The notes beneath the pieces were generated by a model. The model was not told where the DNA came from. It was given only the letters and a program-made list of their open reading frames with translations, and made no database searches. Shown here piece by piece: positions 26,676 to 35,908 of a stretch of 64,000 nt of DNA (positions are counted from its first letter, which is position 1; the number at the start of each line of letters is the position of its first letter). Source of the stretch: Bacteroides thetaiotaomicron VPI-5482 (lineage in GTDB: Bacteria; Bacteroidota; Bacteroidia; Bacteroidales; Bacteroidaceae). The stretch lies in the NCBI RefSeq assembly GCF_000011065.1, contig NC_004663.1, positions 5,146,001 through 5,210,000 on the forward strand, read 5' to 3'. Position numbers and translations under genes: made by a program.

Positions 26676-27195
26676 GAGCAGGGAAAAGAGACGGAATAAG
26701 GGATACTTTCTTTAATTCCCCTTCGAAGTTGGGGGTGAAAATACCTTTTCCGAGGTTTTCTTCTATTTCTTCGATGGTCCAGAATCGTCCGCCGTCCAGT
26801 TCGTCACTGGGGTGCAGTTCACCGTCGTAAACAGTTTTGTGAACAAAGACAAGTTCTTTCTCACGATCCGATTCGAATACATAGCTGGTTAGCAGTTCGG
26901 GAGTAAAGTCCGTGATGCCTAGTTCTTCGCGGACTTCCCGTTTGAGTGCGATTTCTACGCTTTCGCCCAGGTCAATATGTCCGCCAACGGCTGTGTCCCA
27001 TTTTCCGGGCTGGATGTCTTTCCATTCCGGACGTTTCTGCAGATATAAATCTCCTTTCGAATTGAAAACGTGAAGATGGATGACAGGATGAAGGAGCTTG
27101 CTTCCGCTATGGCATTCTCCGCGTGTGGCGGCTCCGGTGATGTTTCCCTGTTCGTCTACGATGGGAAACATTTCTTGATTATTATCGCTTGGCAT
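26653..27195 (-). CDS. Nudix hydrolase
   Basis: A 180-residue protein with a complete Nudix box, G-x5-E-x7-REVREELGI (residues about 71-93), the metal-binding site for pyrophosphohydrolysis. The arrangement (FPIVDEQGNITGAATRGECH, HLHVFNSKGDLYLQKR) resembles the YfcD/isopentenyl-diphosphate-isomerase-like branch, so the substrate is uncertain. It is 20 bp downstream of queA on the same strand, probably cotranscribed. Its last 23 bp overlap the end of the peroxidase gene. Confidence 0.92.
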   Translation of the reverse strand: MPSDNNQEMFPIVDEQGNITGAATRGECHSGSKLLHPVIHLHVFNSKGDLYLQKRPEWKDIQPGKWDTAVGGHIDLGESVEIALKREVREELGITDFTPELLTSYVFESDREKELVFVHKTVYDGELHPSDELDGGRFWTIEEIEENLGKGIFTPNFEGELKKVSLIPSLFPAPTPALSK

Positions 27196-27215
27196 AGTTG
27201 TTTTTACTTTTTGGT

Positions 27216-28436
27216 TTACGGTATCAGCAGAGAAGAATCTCCATAACTCAGAAAACGGAAATCGTGCGCCAGCGCATAATCATAAATTGTGCGCCAGTTT
27301 CCCTTCACGAAGGCGGAAACCAAAAGTAACAGTGTACTTTGCGGCTGGTGAAAGTTGGTCACCATCGCTTTCACTATCTTATACTGATATCCCGGAGCTA
27401 TGATAATCTGCGTACTGCTGTGAAGGGCTTCCAGCCCGTTCCTGTCGAGGTAACCTAAAATCTTTTGCAGTGCGACTACAGGCGGAATCTGATCATACTT
27501 TTCGTATGGCTGCCATTGCTTGACGTGCAGTTCTTCTTCCGTAGCATCGGGATTTTCCGCCAATGTTACTCCGATGTGATACAGGCTTTCGAGCGTACGC
27601 ACCGAAGTGGTGCCTACAGCAACAGCGCAACCGTCATGATCGATCAGCTTTTTGATCGTAGCCCGATTGACGGAGATATACTCCGTATGCATCTCATGCC
27701 CTTCTATCTCTTCGCTTTTCACGGGCTTGAAGGTTCCCGCGCCTACATGAAGTGTCAGTTCTTCCAGATCGATGCCTTTTTCCTGCAATGCTTCCAGTAC
27801 ACGGGGAGTGAAGTGCAGTCCGGCTGTCGGTGCGGCTACCGAGCCTTTTATTTTGGAATAAACGGTCTGATAAGTTTCTTTATCGCTCTCTTCCGTATCC
27901 CGGTTCAGATATGGGGGAATCGGCAGTTCTCCGAACACTTCGAGGATATCGGCAAAGGTTACTTCCGGATTGTCCCAGGAGAAATCAATCCAGTGGCTGG
28001 TGCCCCTGCATTCTCCACGGGTAGCGGTCAGAGTGATCGGGAAACCTTTTACCGTCATCTCCCGTTTCAGTGCTCCGTCTTTCCATTTCTTCAGGTTACC
28101 GATCATGCAGAGCCAGGCAGCGTGTTCCGTCTGCTGGAAGTTCAATACATAATCGTTGGGCTGAATCGGTTCCAGACAGAAGACCTCGATCAGCGCCCCC
28201 GTTTCTTTGCGGAAGTGGAGGCGTGCCTGAATCACCTTCGTGTTGTTGAATACCATCAGGCTTCCTTTCGGGAGATAGTCCGGCAAGGATGTGAAGACAT
28301 CTTCGCTTACTTCACCGTGGCGATATACCAACAGTTTTGACTGGTCTCGTACTGCTAAAGGAAATTTGGCGATTCGTTCATCCGGTAGTGGATAGTTGTA
28401 TTCGCTGATGTGAATATGTTTCGGGTCTTCTTTCAT
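27216..28436 (-). CDS. queA: S-adenosylmethionine:tRNA ribosyltransferase-isomerase
   Basis: QueA moves the ribosyl group of AdoMet to 7-aminomethyl-7-deazaguanine in tRNA to form epoxyqueuosine. The 406-residue protein shows family segments such as YPLPDERIAKFP, MVFNNTKVIQARLHF, GSVAAPTAGLHFT, LHVGAGTFKPVKSEEIEGHEMH and TNFHQPQSTLLLLVSAF. It is longer than the roughly 350-residue proteobacterial form because of an insertion in the middle (about 105-175), which I believe is usual for Bacteroidetes. The start lies 10 bp past the terminator of the tRNA-Pro gene. Confidence 0.96.
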   Translation of the reverse strand: MKEDPKHIHISEYNYPLPDERIAKFPLAVRDQSKLLVYRHGEVSEDVFTSLPDYLPKGSLMVFNNTKVIQARLHFRKETGALIEVFCLEPIQPNDYVLNFQQTEHAAWLCMIGNLKKWKDGALKREMTVKGFPITLTATRGECRGTSHWIDFSWDNPEVTFADILEVFGELPIPPYLNRDTEESDKETYQTVYSKIKGSVAAPTAGLHFTPRVLEALQEKGIDLEELTLHVGAGTFKPVKSEEIEGHEMHTEYISVNRATIKKLIDHDGCAVAVGTTSVRTLESLYHIGVTLAENPDATEEELHVKQWQPYEKYDQIPPVVALQKILGYLDRNGLEALHSSTQIIIAPGYQYKIVKAMVTNFHQPQSTLLLLVSAFVKGNWRTIYDYALAHDFRFLSYGDSSLLIP

Positions 28437-28445
28437 TCTCGTTTC

Positions 28446-28486
28446 AATAAAAAAAGCATCAATAACCCATCGATTATCAATGCTTT
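28446..28486 (-). terminator. Terminator of the tRNA-Pro gene
   Basis: A 13-bp stem with two G-T pairs (28453-28465 with 28474-28486) and an 8-nt loop, followed on the minus strand by TTTTTATTG. It separates tRNA-Pro from queA. Confidence 0.85.
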
Positions 28487-28494
28487 GTCGGTAG

Positions 28495-28568
28495 TCGGGA
28501 TGACAAGATTCGAACTTGCGACCACACGCCCCCCAGACGCGTACTCTACCGGGCTGAGCTACATCCCG
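28495..28568 (-). tRNA. tRNA-Pro (anticodon GGG)
   Basis: A 74-nt cloverleaf on the minus strand. Acceptor stem CGGGATG / CATCCCG with discriminator A; D-arm GCTCAGCCCGGTAGAGT; anticodon stem CGCGT / GCGTG with loop CTGGGGG, giving GGG; T-arm with GTTCGAATC. CCA is not encoded. It has its own promoter and terminator. Confidence 0.95.
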
Positions 28569-28579
28569 AATTGCGGTTG

Positions 28580-28610
28580 CAAAAGTAGTGCTTTATTTTT
28601 AAATAGCAAA
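28580..28610 (-). promoter_or_regulatory. Consensus promoter of tRNA-Pro
   Basis: TTTG (28607-28610), a 19-bp spacer, then TACTTTTG (28580-28587) on the minus strand. It is a full match to the Bacteroides consensus, 11 bp before the mature tRNA. Confidence 0.85.
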
Positions 28611-28825
28611 TAAATAGCCTGTTTTTTTCCATTAGCTGATTTTAGGATAAGTTTCCGTTTGCGGAATAAAAAGTCCTTTAGTCCATAATAATTCTAAATA
28701 ATATAGGTGGTTGCAAACTAACATAACAGGGTTTTGTTTATGAAATTAAGTGAATAGATAGTGCGTAACTTCTTTAAAATGAAACCATATCGGCATACGA
28801 GACATGAGAGTAGTTTAGGATAGTA

Positions 28826-28833
28826 TATTTTTG
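28826..28833 (+). promoter_or_regulatory. -7 box (TATTTTTG) of the AraC regulator gene
   Basis: Fits TAnnTTTG. The predicted start near 28840 lies downstream of a TTG at 28831, which argues against starting translation there. No good -33 element is seen. Confidence 0.45.
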
Positions 28834-28863
28834 TATTTAGTTTTATTTAATGAGGGGGTAAAT

Positions 28864-29727
28864 GTGTATAATAAAAATAGAGAAACGTTAGAAGCTTATG
28901 TCTTAGGTGATGATTTTAAGTATTTTCAGAATTTGAAGTATCTTCCCCTAAGCGTTTATCCTTCTAATATTCAGTCTGCTTTGGTCGTGTATTGCTTCAG
29001 CGGAAAGGCCAAGCTTAATGTATATGATGATTCGCATTGGATACAGCCGCAGGAATTGATTATTCTGTTGCCGGGACAATTCGTTTCGTTCACCGAGGCC
29101 AGTGATGATTTTCTGACTACTACGTTGGTGGTGTCGCCTACAATGTTCAGCGATGCGCTGAGCGGTGTGCCTCGCTTTTCACCGCATTTCTTTTTCTATA
29201 TGAGGACCCATTATTGGTATCCTCAGACCGAAAATGATACTCGGCGGTTGATGAATTTCTTTGGAATGGTAAAGGATAAAGTGACGTCTAATGATATATA
29301 CAGGCGTGAGCTGATTATTCATTTATTAAGATACTTATATTTGGAATTGTTTAATGCTTATGAAAAGGAGGCATCTCTGATGACTACCCGAAAAGATACT
29401 CGTAAAGAGGAACTGGCTAATAAATTCTTTGGGTTGATAATGAAGCACTTCAAAGAGAATAAGGATGTTGCTTTCTATGCTGATAAGTTGTGTATCACAT
29501 CCAAATACCTGACGATGGTGATCAAGGAAGTGAGCGGCAAATCTGCCAAAGACTGGATTGTAGAATACATCGTACTCGAAATAAAGGCTTTGCTGAAGAA
29601 TACGAATATGAATATTCAGGAAATTGCCGTGAAAACAAATTTTGCCAATCAGTCGTCTTTGGGACGTTTCTTCAGGAAACATACCGGAATGTCATTGTCC
29701 CAATACCGGATGAGTAACTTAGGATAA
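28864..29727 (+). CDS. AraC-family transcriptional regulator
   Basis: I choose the GTG at 28864, giving 287 residues. GAGGGGG at 28852-28858 is an unusually strong Shine-Dalgarno sequence for this organism at good spacing. The alternative TTG at 28831 sits inside or before the promoter. The N-terminal half (about 10-150) resembles a cupin-like sensing domain (WIQPQELIILLPGQFVSF). The C-terminal AraC HTH pair spans about 185-285 (ADKLCITSKYLTMVIKEVSG and FANQSSLGRFFRKHTGMSLSQYR). It stands alone between tRNA-Pro and aroB, so its targets are unknown. Confidence 0.9.
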   Translation: MYNKNRETLEAYVLGDDFKYFQNLKYLPLSVYPSNIQSALVVYCFSGKAKLNVYDDSHWIQPQELIILLPGQFVSFTEASDDFLTTTLVVSPTMFSDALSGVPRFSPHFFFYMRTHYWYPQTENDTRRLMNFFGMVKDKVTSNDIYRRELIIHLLRYLYLELFNAYEKEASLMTTRKDTRKEELANKFFGLIMKHFKENKDVAFYADKLCITSKYLTMVIKEVSGKSAKDWIVEYIVLEIKALLKNTNMNIQEIAVKTNFANQSSLGRFFRKHTGMSLSQYRMSNLG

Positions 29728-29769
29728 TATAGAAGATGCCTGTGGGGAATAAAGGCATATGTGGGGAGA

Positions 29770-29825
29770 GGAGAATGGGAAAGGGAAAGAAGAAATGGGA
29801 AACCTTTTAGGGAATCCCATTCTCC
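29770..29825. terminator. Hairpin between convergent AraC regulator and aroB
   Basis: An 11-bp perfect stem GGAGAATGGGA / TCCCATTCTCC (29770-29780, 29815-29825) with a 34-nt loop. It may end transcription from either side; the T-run is weak. Confidence 0.45.
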
Positions 29826-29850
29826 TTCATTATTATAATAAGTTTCAAGA

Positions 29851-30912
29851 TCAGACTCCCATACATTCGCGATAGAAGTCAAGCATTTCAAAAATTGTGT
29901 CTTTATCAGCTGTCTGGTTGATGCAAATATCTCCGATCTCTTTCAGTAAAGTAAAATTGACCGTTCCTGAGGTATTTTTCTTATCATGTTGCATAAATGC
30001 GTAGAGTTGTTCGTACTGCTTACAGTCGAATGCGAATGAACCATAATTCTCTTTGATGAATTGGATGGTCTGTCGCATCTTGTCTTTCGGAAAGCCGACT
30101 TTGAGGTGTGACAGGTAAAGCTCGCATACGATTCCCCATGCTACGGCATAGCCATGCAGCACGGGGCGATTCTCAGCCAATGCCAGACTTTCGAAGGCAT
30201 GTCCTGCTGTATGTCCCAGGTTCAGTGCTTTACGGATGCCATGCTCGAAGGGGTCTTGCTCCACAATGTCTTCCTTCACCTGTACCGATCGTCCCACCAT
30301 ATTTTTGAGATATGCATAATCAATGTTATTGGTATTGAAATCCAGTAATTCGACCCAGTGTGCGGTATTGCTGATTAATCCGTGCTTTAACATTTCAGCA
30401 TAACCGGAGAAGAAATTCTGTGCATCGAGGCTGCGCAGGAATTCAGTTTCAATCAGCACACTGTCTGCCGGAGCAAACGAGCCTATCTCGTTTTTCAGTC
30501 CGTTGAAGTTGATACCTGTCTTACCGCCGACGGATGCGTCGACCATAGCCAACAGTGTAGTGGGTATATTGATATAAGAAATCCCCCGTTTGAAGGTAGC
30601 GGCGGCAAAGCCTCCCAAATCTGTTACCATGCCCCCACCAAGGTTGATGAGCAATGAGTGACGTGTAGCCCCTTGCTGACTCAGTGCCATCCATACGGAG
30701 GCCAGAGTCTCCAGTGTCTTATGCACATCTTCGGCTCCGATACAGATTTCGACTGCGTCTTTCAGAAACGATACCTCTTTCAATGAGGGCAGACAAAGAC
30801 GCTGGGTATGTTCGTCTGTGAGGATGAATAACTTGTCATGCGGACACCTTTCAATGGCACGACCGAGGCTTGTTTCCAAGCTTTCGCAGAGAATGACTTC
30901 TTGTTTACTCAT
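29851..30912 (-). CDS. aroB: 3-dehydroquinate synthase
   Basis: A 353-residue AroB, the second step of the shikimate pathway (DAHP to 3-dehydroquinate, NAD- and metal-dependent). Visible family motifs are NLGGGMVTDLGGFAAATFKRG (NAD-binding region), PTTLLAMVDASVGGKTGIN, the metal-ligand segment ALNLGHTAGHAFE, and LHGYAVAWG. Length is normal. It is transcribed alone; TACATTTG (30936-30943) is a good -7 box 23 bp before the start. Confidence 0.97.
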   Translation of the reverse strand: MSKQEVILCESLETSLGRAIERCPHDKLFILTDEHTQRLCLPSLKEVSFLKDAVEICIGAEDVHKTLETLASVWMALSQQGATRHSLLINLGGGMVTDLGGFAAATFKRGISYINIPTTLLAMVDASVGGKTGINFNGLKNEIGSFAPADSVLIETEFLRSLDAQNFFSGYAEMLKHGLISNTAHWVELLDFNTNNIDYAYLKNMVGRSVQVKEDIVEQDPFEHGIRKALNLGHTAGHAFESLALAENRPVLHGYAVAWGIVCELYLSHLKVGFPKDKMRQTIQFIKENYGSFAFDCKQYEQLYAFMQHDKKNTSGTVNFTLLKEIGDICINQTADKDTIFEMLDFYRECMGV

Positions 30913-30935
30913 GATTCTTTTGCTTTTTCTTGGTG

Positions 30936-30943
30936 CAAATGTA
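30936..30943 (-). promoter_or_regulatory. -7 box (TACATTTG) of aroB
   Basis: Fits TAnnTTTG on the minus strand. It is divergent from the box at 30965. The -33 element is poor. Confidence 0.5.
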
Positions 30944-30964
30944 TATAAAATATCTTTTTTTACT

Positions 30965-30972
30965 TACTTTTG
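30965..30972 (+). promoter_or_regulatory. -7 box (TACTTTTG) of the small membrane protein gene
   Basis: Fits TAnnTTTG on the plus strand, 20 bp before the ATG at 30993, so the leader would be about 14 nt. The -33 element is poor. Confidence 0.5.
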
Positions 30973-30992
30973 TCTCGTTAAAACGTTCAATT

Positions 30993-31397
30993 ATGAAAGC
31001 ATTGTTTCCTGTATTTTGCCGTCCTTTGGGATATGTGGTGTTGTTAGTAGCTTTGTTTCTTCTTCCGATTTTGCTAATGCAAGGGTTGATAACCGACCAT
31101 AACCTGCTATTTTATAAGGAATGTACGAAGCTGTTGATGATGGCAGGATGCTTGCTGATCATCTTTGCCCTAAGCAAGAATGAAAGCCGCGAGACGGAAC
31201 AGATTCGTAATGCGGCAGTCCGGAATGCAGTCTTTCTGACTTTTCTGTTTGTTTTCGGTGGTATGTTGTGGCGTGTTCTGCAAGGAGATGTGATCAATGT
31301 AGACACTTCTTCTTTTCTCACCTTTTTAATCTTTAATGTGCTTTGTTTGGAGTTTGGTCTTAAAAAAGCGCTTGTTGATCGATTCTTCAAAAGATAA
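30993..31397 (+). CDS. Small four-helix membrane protein of unknown function
   Basis: 134 residues from ATG at 30993. An in-frame ATG at 30930 lies upstream of the promoter box and is rejected. Predicted membrane segments are about 11-31, 45-61, 78-97 and 107-123. There is a short charged loop (SKNESRETEQIRN) between segments 2 and 3 and a basic C-terminus (VDRFFKR). No conserved motif is recognised. It is divergent from aroB and 80 bp upstream of the barrel-protein gene, which may be cotranscribed. Confidence 0.75.
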   Translation: MKALFPVFCRPLGYVVLLVALFLLPILLMQGLITDHNLLFYKECTKLLMMAGCLLIIFALSKNESRETEQIRNAAVRNAVFLTFLFVFGGMLWRVLQGDVINVDTSSFLTFLIFNVLCLEFGLKKALVDRFFKR

Positions 31398-31477
31398 TTT
31401 TCTATTAAATTAAACCTTTTACGATTCTATTTGTCAAAAAGACATTGTTATTACTCTACTAATCGTAATTAAGGTAA

Positions 31478-34291
31478 ATGAAAAGATTATCAGTTTGGTG
31501 GGTGCTTACACTGTTATGCACCTTCTCTATTTTTGCACAGAATAAGGTGATTACCGTTTCGGGGCGTGTTGTCGAATCTGACTCTAAAGAGCCAGCTGCA
31601 CAGGCAACTATTCAATTGTTATCGTTGCCGGATAGCGCTTATGCAGCCGGTATAGCAAGTAGTAATAAGGGGTGGTTTACGCTCCCTAAAGTGAAAGCGG
31701 GGAAATATTTGTTGAAGGTTTCTTACATCGGTTTCCGTACGAAATTCGTTCCTGTACAATTATCCAATAATGTGACTGAAAAGAAAATGGGGACAATCTC
31801 TCTGGACCCTGATGCAGTGATGCTGAGCGAGGCTGTGATTACGGCGGAAGCTCCTCCTGTTACTGTAAAAGCTGATACTACAGAGTATTCTGCAGCGGCT
31901 TACCCTGTACCGGAAGGTTCAATGTTAGAAGATCTTGTGAAAAAAATTCCAGGAGCTGAAGTGAGTGATGAAGGTAAAATTACTATAAATGGTAAGGAAA
32001 TAAAAAAGATAATGGTTGATGGAAAGGAATTTTTTTCTGATGACCCGAAAGTCTCTATGAAGAACTTACCTGCTAATATGATTGAGAAAGTAAAGGCTTA
32101 TGATAAAAAAAGTGATATGGCACGTATCACAGGAATTGATGATGGAGATGAAGAGCCCGTCTTGGATTTGACCGTTAAGAAAGGTATGAAAAAAGGATGG
32201 ATTGGAAATCTTATTGCAGGGTATGGTAGCCAGGATCGGTATGAAGGGGGAGTAATGATCAGCCGCTTTAAAGATGATGCGAGTCTTTCAATTATAGGTT
32301 CTGCAAATAATACTAATAATAAGGGATTTTCTGAATTTGGTGATGCCGGACAGGGACTAGGTGGAGGTAATGCTGGTTCAGGTATTACAACTGCACAATC
32401 GTTGGGAGTCAACTTCGCTAAGGATACTAAAAAGTTGCAGATCGGGGGGAATGTACAATATGGACATTCTGATAATGACGCTCGTCGCAAAACCTCTTCA
32501 GAAACATTTTTGGGGGAAACATCTTCTTTTGCTCAAAGTGAGAACTTTTCAAATCGTAATCGCCATGATTTTCGCGTTGATTTCCGTTTGGAGTGGAGAC
32601 CTGACACATTGACTACGATTATTTTCCGTCCTAACGGTAGTTATTCACAAACAGAATCTAGCAGTCGTTCTTGGTCAAAGACAGAAAATAACTCGCATAG
32701 TCCTGTTAATGAAAAAGAGGCAGCTTCTTCTTCTAAAAGTCATAATGCATCTTTTAATGGTAGCTTGATGGCTTTTCGAAGATTGAACAATAAAGGACGA
32801 AACTTGTCTTTGGGTGCACGTTTCGGATATAGTGACAGCGAGTCCGATTCTTATTCTGATTCAAAGACTGAATTCTTCGAAAAGGATAGTATTTCTGATA
32901 TTTCGCGCTATACAGACAGAAATAGTGATAGTCGTAACTGGAGTGTATCAGCTTCTTATACAGAACCTGTATTTAAAAATCACTTTTTGCAGTTGCGTTA
33001 TGAATTTGCTCATCGCAAACAGTTATCACAATCATTAGTGTATGATAGTATTAACTACTATCCGTATCCTGAATATATAGAGCGTGGGTATGATAATGAA
33101 CTAAGTACACGTGTGGAGAATTTCTATGATACTCATACTGCTGATGTTTCTGTACGTGGTATTCACCCTAAGATGATGTATAGTGTAGGAGTGGGGGTGA
33201 CTCCTCAGTCATCCTTAAGTAAAACGACAATTGGTCCGAACTATAAGAAGAATCTTCCAGAACAGAATGTTTTGAATTGGGCTCCTTCAGTAATGTTCCG
33301 TTATATGTTTAATAAACAACATGTATTAATGTTCCGTTATCGTGGAAGAAGCAGTACACCTAACATTGAGGACCTGCAGGAGGTGATTGATATAACCGAC
33401 CCGATGAACCTAAGATATGGTAATCCGAATTTGAAACCATCATTTAATAATAATTTTACTCTCGATTATAGAAAGTTTGTACCGGAATCTATGCGTAGCT
33501 ATTCTGCTAATTTGTATTATACAAGTACATTGAATTCTGTAGCAAATAGAATGACATATGATCCTCAGACGGGTGCTCGGGTTTATAAGAAAGAAAATGT
33601 AAATGGTAACTGGCAAGCAAGAGGATTTTTTTCATTCAATACACCGTTGAAGAACAAGAAATTTACAATTTCATCTAATACAAATGCACGATTTAGTGAT
33701 GCTGTAAGTTATACAAGTGTCGGAAGTTCTAAAAATGCAGATCAGGAACTAAGTACAACGCATAATTTAGGGTTAGGAGAACGGTTTACCAGTAGTTATC
33801 GTAGTGAAGTTTTTGATATATCCTTAAGTGGTTCTGTTAATTATAATTTGGTCAGAAATAGTAAACAAGAAAATAGTAATCGAGAAACATTCGACTACTA
33901 TATTGGAGGTAATACCAATGTAAACCTTCCTTGGCAAGTCTCGATTTCCACAGATATTAATTGTCGATTTAAAGATGGATATACAGGTGGGCTTAATAAT
34001 AACGAAGTGATGTGGAATGCACAAATTTCGAAGAATTTTTTAAAGAATAATTCGGGTACAATTCGTTTTAAAATATATGATATCTTAAAACAACAAAGTA
34101 GTTTGTCGCGTTCGATTAGCGAAACAATGATGAGTGATACTGAATATAATACTTTAGGAAGTTATTTCATGGTACATTTTGTATATCGCTTTAATACGTT
34201 GGGTGGAAAGTCACCAAATCGACGTGGACCGGGTGGTGGACCTAGAGGAGGACATGGCTTTGGCGGCGGTGGCAGACCTATGCGTTTCTAA
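31478..34291 (+). CDS. Outer-membrane beta-barrel protein with carboxypeptidase-regulatory-like domain
   Basis: A 937-residue TonB-receptor-like protein of the outer-membrane beta-barrel family found in Bacteroidetes. Signal peptide ends IFAQ (about 21). A carboxypeptidase-regulatory-like domain follows (about 25-115), then a plug-like region (EDLVKKIPGAEVSDEGKITI) and a long barrel rich in Ser and Asn. The C-terminus is an odd tail rich in Gly, Arg and Pro (about 910-937) after the last predicted strand, which conventional barrels lack. There is no SusD partner or STN domain. The substrate is unknown. Confidence 0.88.
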   Translation: MKRLSVWWVLTLLCTFSIFAQNKVITVSGRVVESDSKEPAAQATIQLLSLPDSAYAAGIASSNKGWFTLPKVKAGKYLLKVSYIGFRTKFVPVQLSNNVTEKKMGTISLDPDAVMLSEAVITAEAPPVTVKADTTEYSAAAYPVPEGSMLEDLVKKIPGAEVSDEGKITINGKEIKKIMVDGKEFFSDDPKVSMKNLPANMIEKVKAYDKKSDMARITGIDDGDEEPVLDLTVKKGMKKGWIGNLIAGYGSQDRYEGGVMISRFKDDASLSIIGSANNTNNKGFSEFGDAGQGLGGGNAGSGITTAQSLGVNFAKDTKKLQIGGNVQYGHSDNDARRKTSSETFLGETSSFAQSENFSNRNRHDFRVDFRLEWRPDTLTTIIFRPNGSYSQTESSSRSWSKTENNSHSPVNEKEAASSSKSHNASFNGSLMAFRRLNNKGRNLSLGARFGYSDSESDSYSDSKTEFFEKDSISDISRYTDRNSDSRNWSVSASYTEPVFKNHFLQLRYEFAHRKQLSQSLVYDSINYYPYPEYIERGYDNELSTRVENFYDTHTADVSVRGIHPKMMYSVGVGVTPQSSLSKTTIGPNYKKNLPEQNVLNWAPSVMFRYMFNKQHVLMFRYRGRSSTPNIEDLQEVIDITDPMNLRYGNPNLKPSFNNNFTLDYRKFVPESMRSYSANLYYTSTLNSVANRMTYDPQTGARVYKKENVNGNWQARGFFSFNTPLKNKKFTISSNTNARFSDAVSYTSVGSSKNADQELSTTHNLGLGERFTSSYRSEVFDISLSGSVNYNLVRNSKQENSNRETFDYYIGGNTNVNLPWQVSISTDINCRFKDGYTGGLNNNEVMWNAQISKNFLKNNSGTIRFKIYDILKQQSSLSRSISETMMSDTEYNTLGSYFMVHFVYRFNTLGGKSPNRRGPGGGPRGGHGFGGGGRPMRF

Positions 34292-34319
34292 ATTGTGACT
34301 AGCTCTGAATGAAAACGGG

Positions 34320-34376
34320 AAAGTCCCGATGGTAATGAACATGACTAACATGACTTGCCATCGGGACTTTTTTGTT
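34320..34376 (+). terminator. Terminator after the beta-barrel gene
   Basis: A 13-bp perfect stem AAAGTCCCGATGG / CCATCGGGACTTT (34320-34332, 34358-34370) then TTTTGTTT. Its T-run also supplies the -33 TTTG of the next promoter. Confidence 0.9.
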
Positions 34377-34401
34377 TATCCGATAATTTGCTTTATATTT
34401 G
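34371..34401 (+). promoter_or_regulatory. Consensus promoter of the cardiolipin synthase gene
   Basis: TTTG (34371-34374), a 19-bp spacer, TATATTTG (34394-34401). The predicted start is near 34408, which excludes a start codon at 34399 and supports the ATG at 34435. Confidence 0.85.
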
Positions 34402-34434
34402 TTGTTCAGTATCCATATAAAAAAGGAGTATCCT

Positions 34435-35874
34435 ATGATTGACTGGAACATACTAGTTAGCCAGATAGCTACGGTTGCTTTTGATATCGTTTATTTTGGA
34501 GCCATTATCAGTACGATTGTCGTTATCATTCTTGATAACCGGAATCCGGTGAAGACTATGGCATGGATACTCATATTACTTTTCCTCCCAATTGTCGGTC
34601 TTGTTTTTTATTTCTTCTTTGGTCGGAGTCAGCGTCGGGAACGTATCATCGGTCAAAAAAGTTATGACCGCCTTTTGAAGAAACCTATGGCGGAATACAT
34701 GGCGCAAGACTGTTCGGATGTACCTGAAGAATATGCCCGCCTTATCCAACTTTTCCAGCATACCAATCAAGCTTTTCCATTTGAGGGAAACCGTATTGCT
34801 GTCTATACGGAAGGCTATACCAAATTGCAATCATTGCTTCGTGAGCTCCAAAAGGCGAAACAACACATTCATATAGAATACTATATCTTTGAAGATGATG
34901 CTATAGGACGTTTGGTAAGGGATGTACTAATCGAAAAAGCATCTCAGGGGGTTGAAGTAAGAGTAATTTATGATGATGTGGGGTGCTGGCATGTACCTAA
35001 CCGCTTTTTCGAGGAAATGCGTAATGCAGGTATTGAAGTCAGGAGTTTCTTGAAAGTACGCTTCCCTTTGTTTACAAGCAGGGTCAATTATCGTAACCAC
35101 AGAAAAATAGTCGTGATAGACGGACGTATCGGTTTTGTGGGAGGTATGAACCTGGCAGAACGTTATATGCGTGGTTTCTCATGGGGGATTTGGCGTGACA
35201 CCCATATTCTGATAGAAGGAAAGGCTGTGCATGGTCTGCAAACGGCCTTTTTGCTCGACTGGTATTTCGTTGACCGTACATTGATTACAGCTTCACGTTA
35301 TTTCCCAAAGATAGAATCTTGTGGAAGTTCATTAGTTCAGGTGGTTACCAGTGAACCCATTGGCCCCTGGAAAGAAATCATGCAGGGGCTGACTATGGCG
35401 ATCAATGGAGCGAAGAAGTATTTCTATATGCAAACCCCTTATTTCCTGCCGACAGAGCAAGTACTTGCCGCTATGCAGACAGCTGCACTGGCAGGAGTAG
35501 ATGTGCGTTTGATGTTGCCGGAACGTGCCGACAACCGAATCACTCATTTGGGATCGCATTCTTACCTGGCAGATGTGATGCAGGCAGGTGTCAAAGTCTA
35601 TTTTTATAAGAAAGGGTTTCTGCACTCCAAACTGATGGTTTCTGATGATATGCTCTCTACAGTAGGGTCTACCAATGTTGACTTCCGTAGTTTTGAGCAT
35701 AATTTTGAAGTAAATGCCTTTATGTATGATGTGGAAACGGCTCTTGAAATGAAGGAGATATTCCTTCAGGATCAGCGGGAAAGTACACAGATCTTTCTGA
35801 AAAACTGGGTGAAACGTTCGTGGAGGAGGAGGGCAGCAGAGTCTGTCGTTCGTTTGTTGGCTCCGCTGCTTTAA
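34435..35874 (+). CDS. cls: Cardiolipin synthase
   Basis: 479 residues from ATG at 34435, preceded by the Shine-Dalgarno sequence AAAGGAG (34422-34428). Two N-terminal membrane segments (about 13-30 and 40-60) anchor a phospholipase D-family enzyme with two HKD motifs, HRKIVVIDGRIGFVGGMN and HSKLMVSDDMLSTVGSTN. It joins two phosphatidylglycerol molecules, releasing glycerol. Length and domain order are standard for the ClsA type. It is transcribed alone from a consensus promoter. Confidence 0.95.
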   Translation: MIDWNILVSQIATVAFDIVYFGAIISTIVVIILDNRNPVKTMAWILILLFLPIVGLVFYFFFGRSQRRERIIGQKSYDRLLKKPMAEYMAQDCSDVPEEYARLIQLFQHTNQAFPFEGNRIAVYTEGYTKLQSLLRELQKAKQHIHIEYYIFEDDAIGRLVRDVLIEKASQGVEVRVIYDDVGCWHVPNRFFEEMRNAGIEVRSFLKVRFPLFTSRVNYRNHRKIVVIDGRIGFVGGMNLAERYMRGFSWGIWRDTHILIEGKAVHGLQTAFLLDWYFVDRTLITASRYFPKIESCGSSLVQVVTSEPIGPWKEIMQGLTMAINGAKKYFYMQTPYFLPTEQVLAAMQTAALAGVDVRLMLPERADNRITHLGSHSYLADVMQAGVKVYFYKKGFLHSKLMVSDDMLSTVGSTNVDFRSFEHNFEVNAFMYDVETALEMKEIFLQDQRESTQIFLKNWVKRSWRRRAAESVVRLLAPLL

Positions 35875-35908
35875 AAAGGATGCTTCCTTTATCTGATATA
35901 CTTTTATC

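Noticed and set aside
28831..28863. TTG start for the AraC regulator
   Set aside because: The promoter box at 28826-28833 covers it, and the GTG at 28864 has a strong Shine-Dalgarno sequence.
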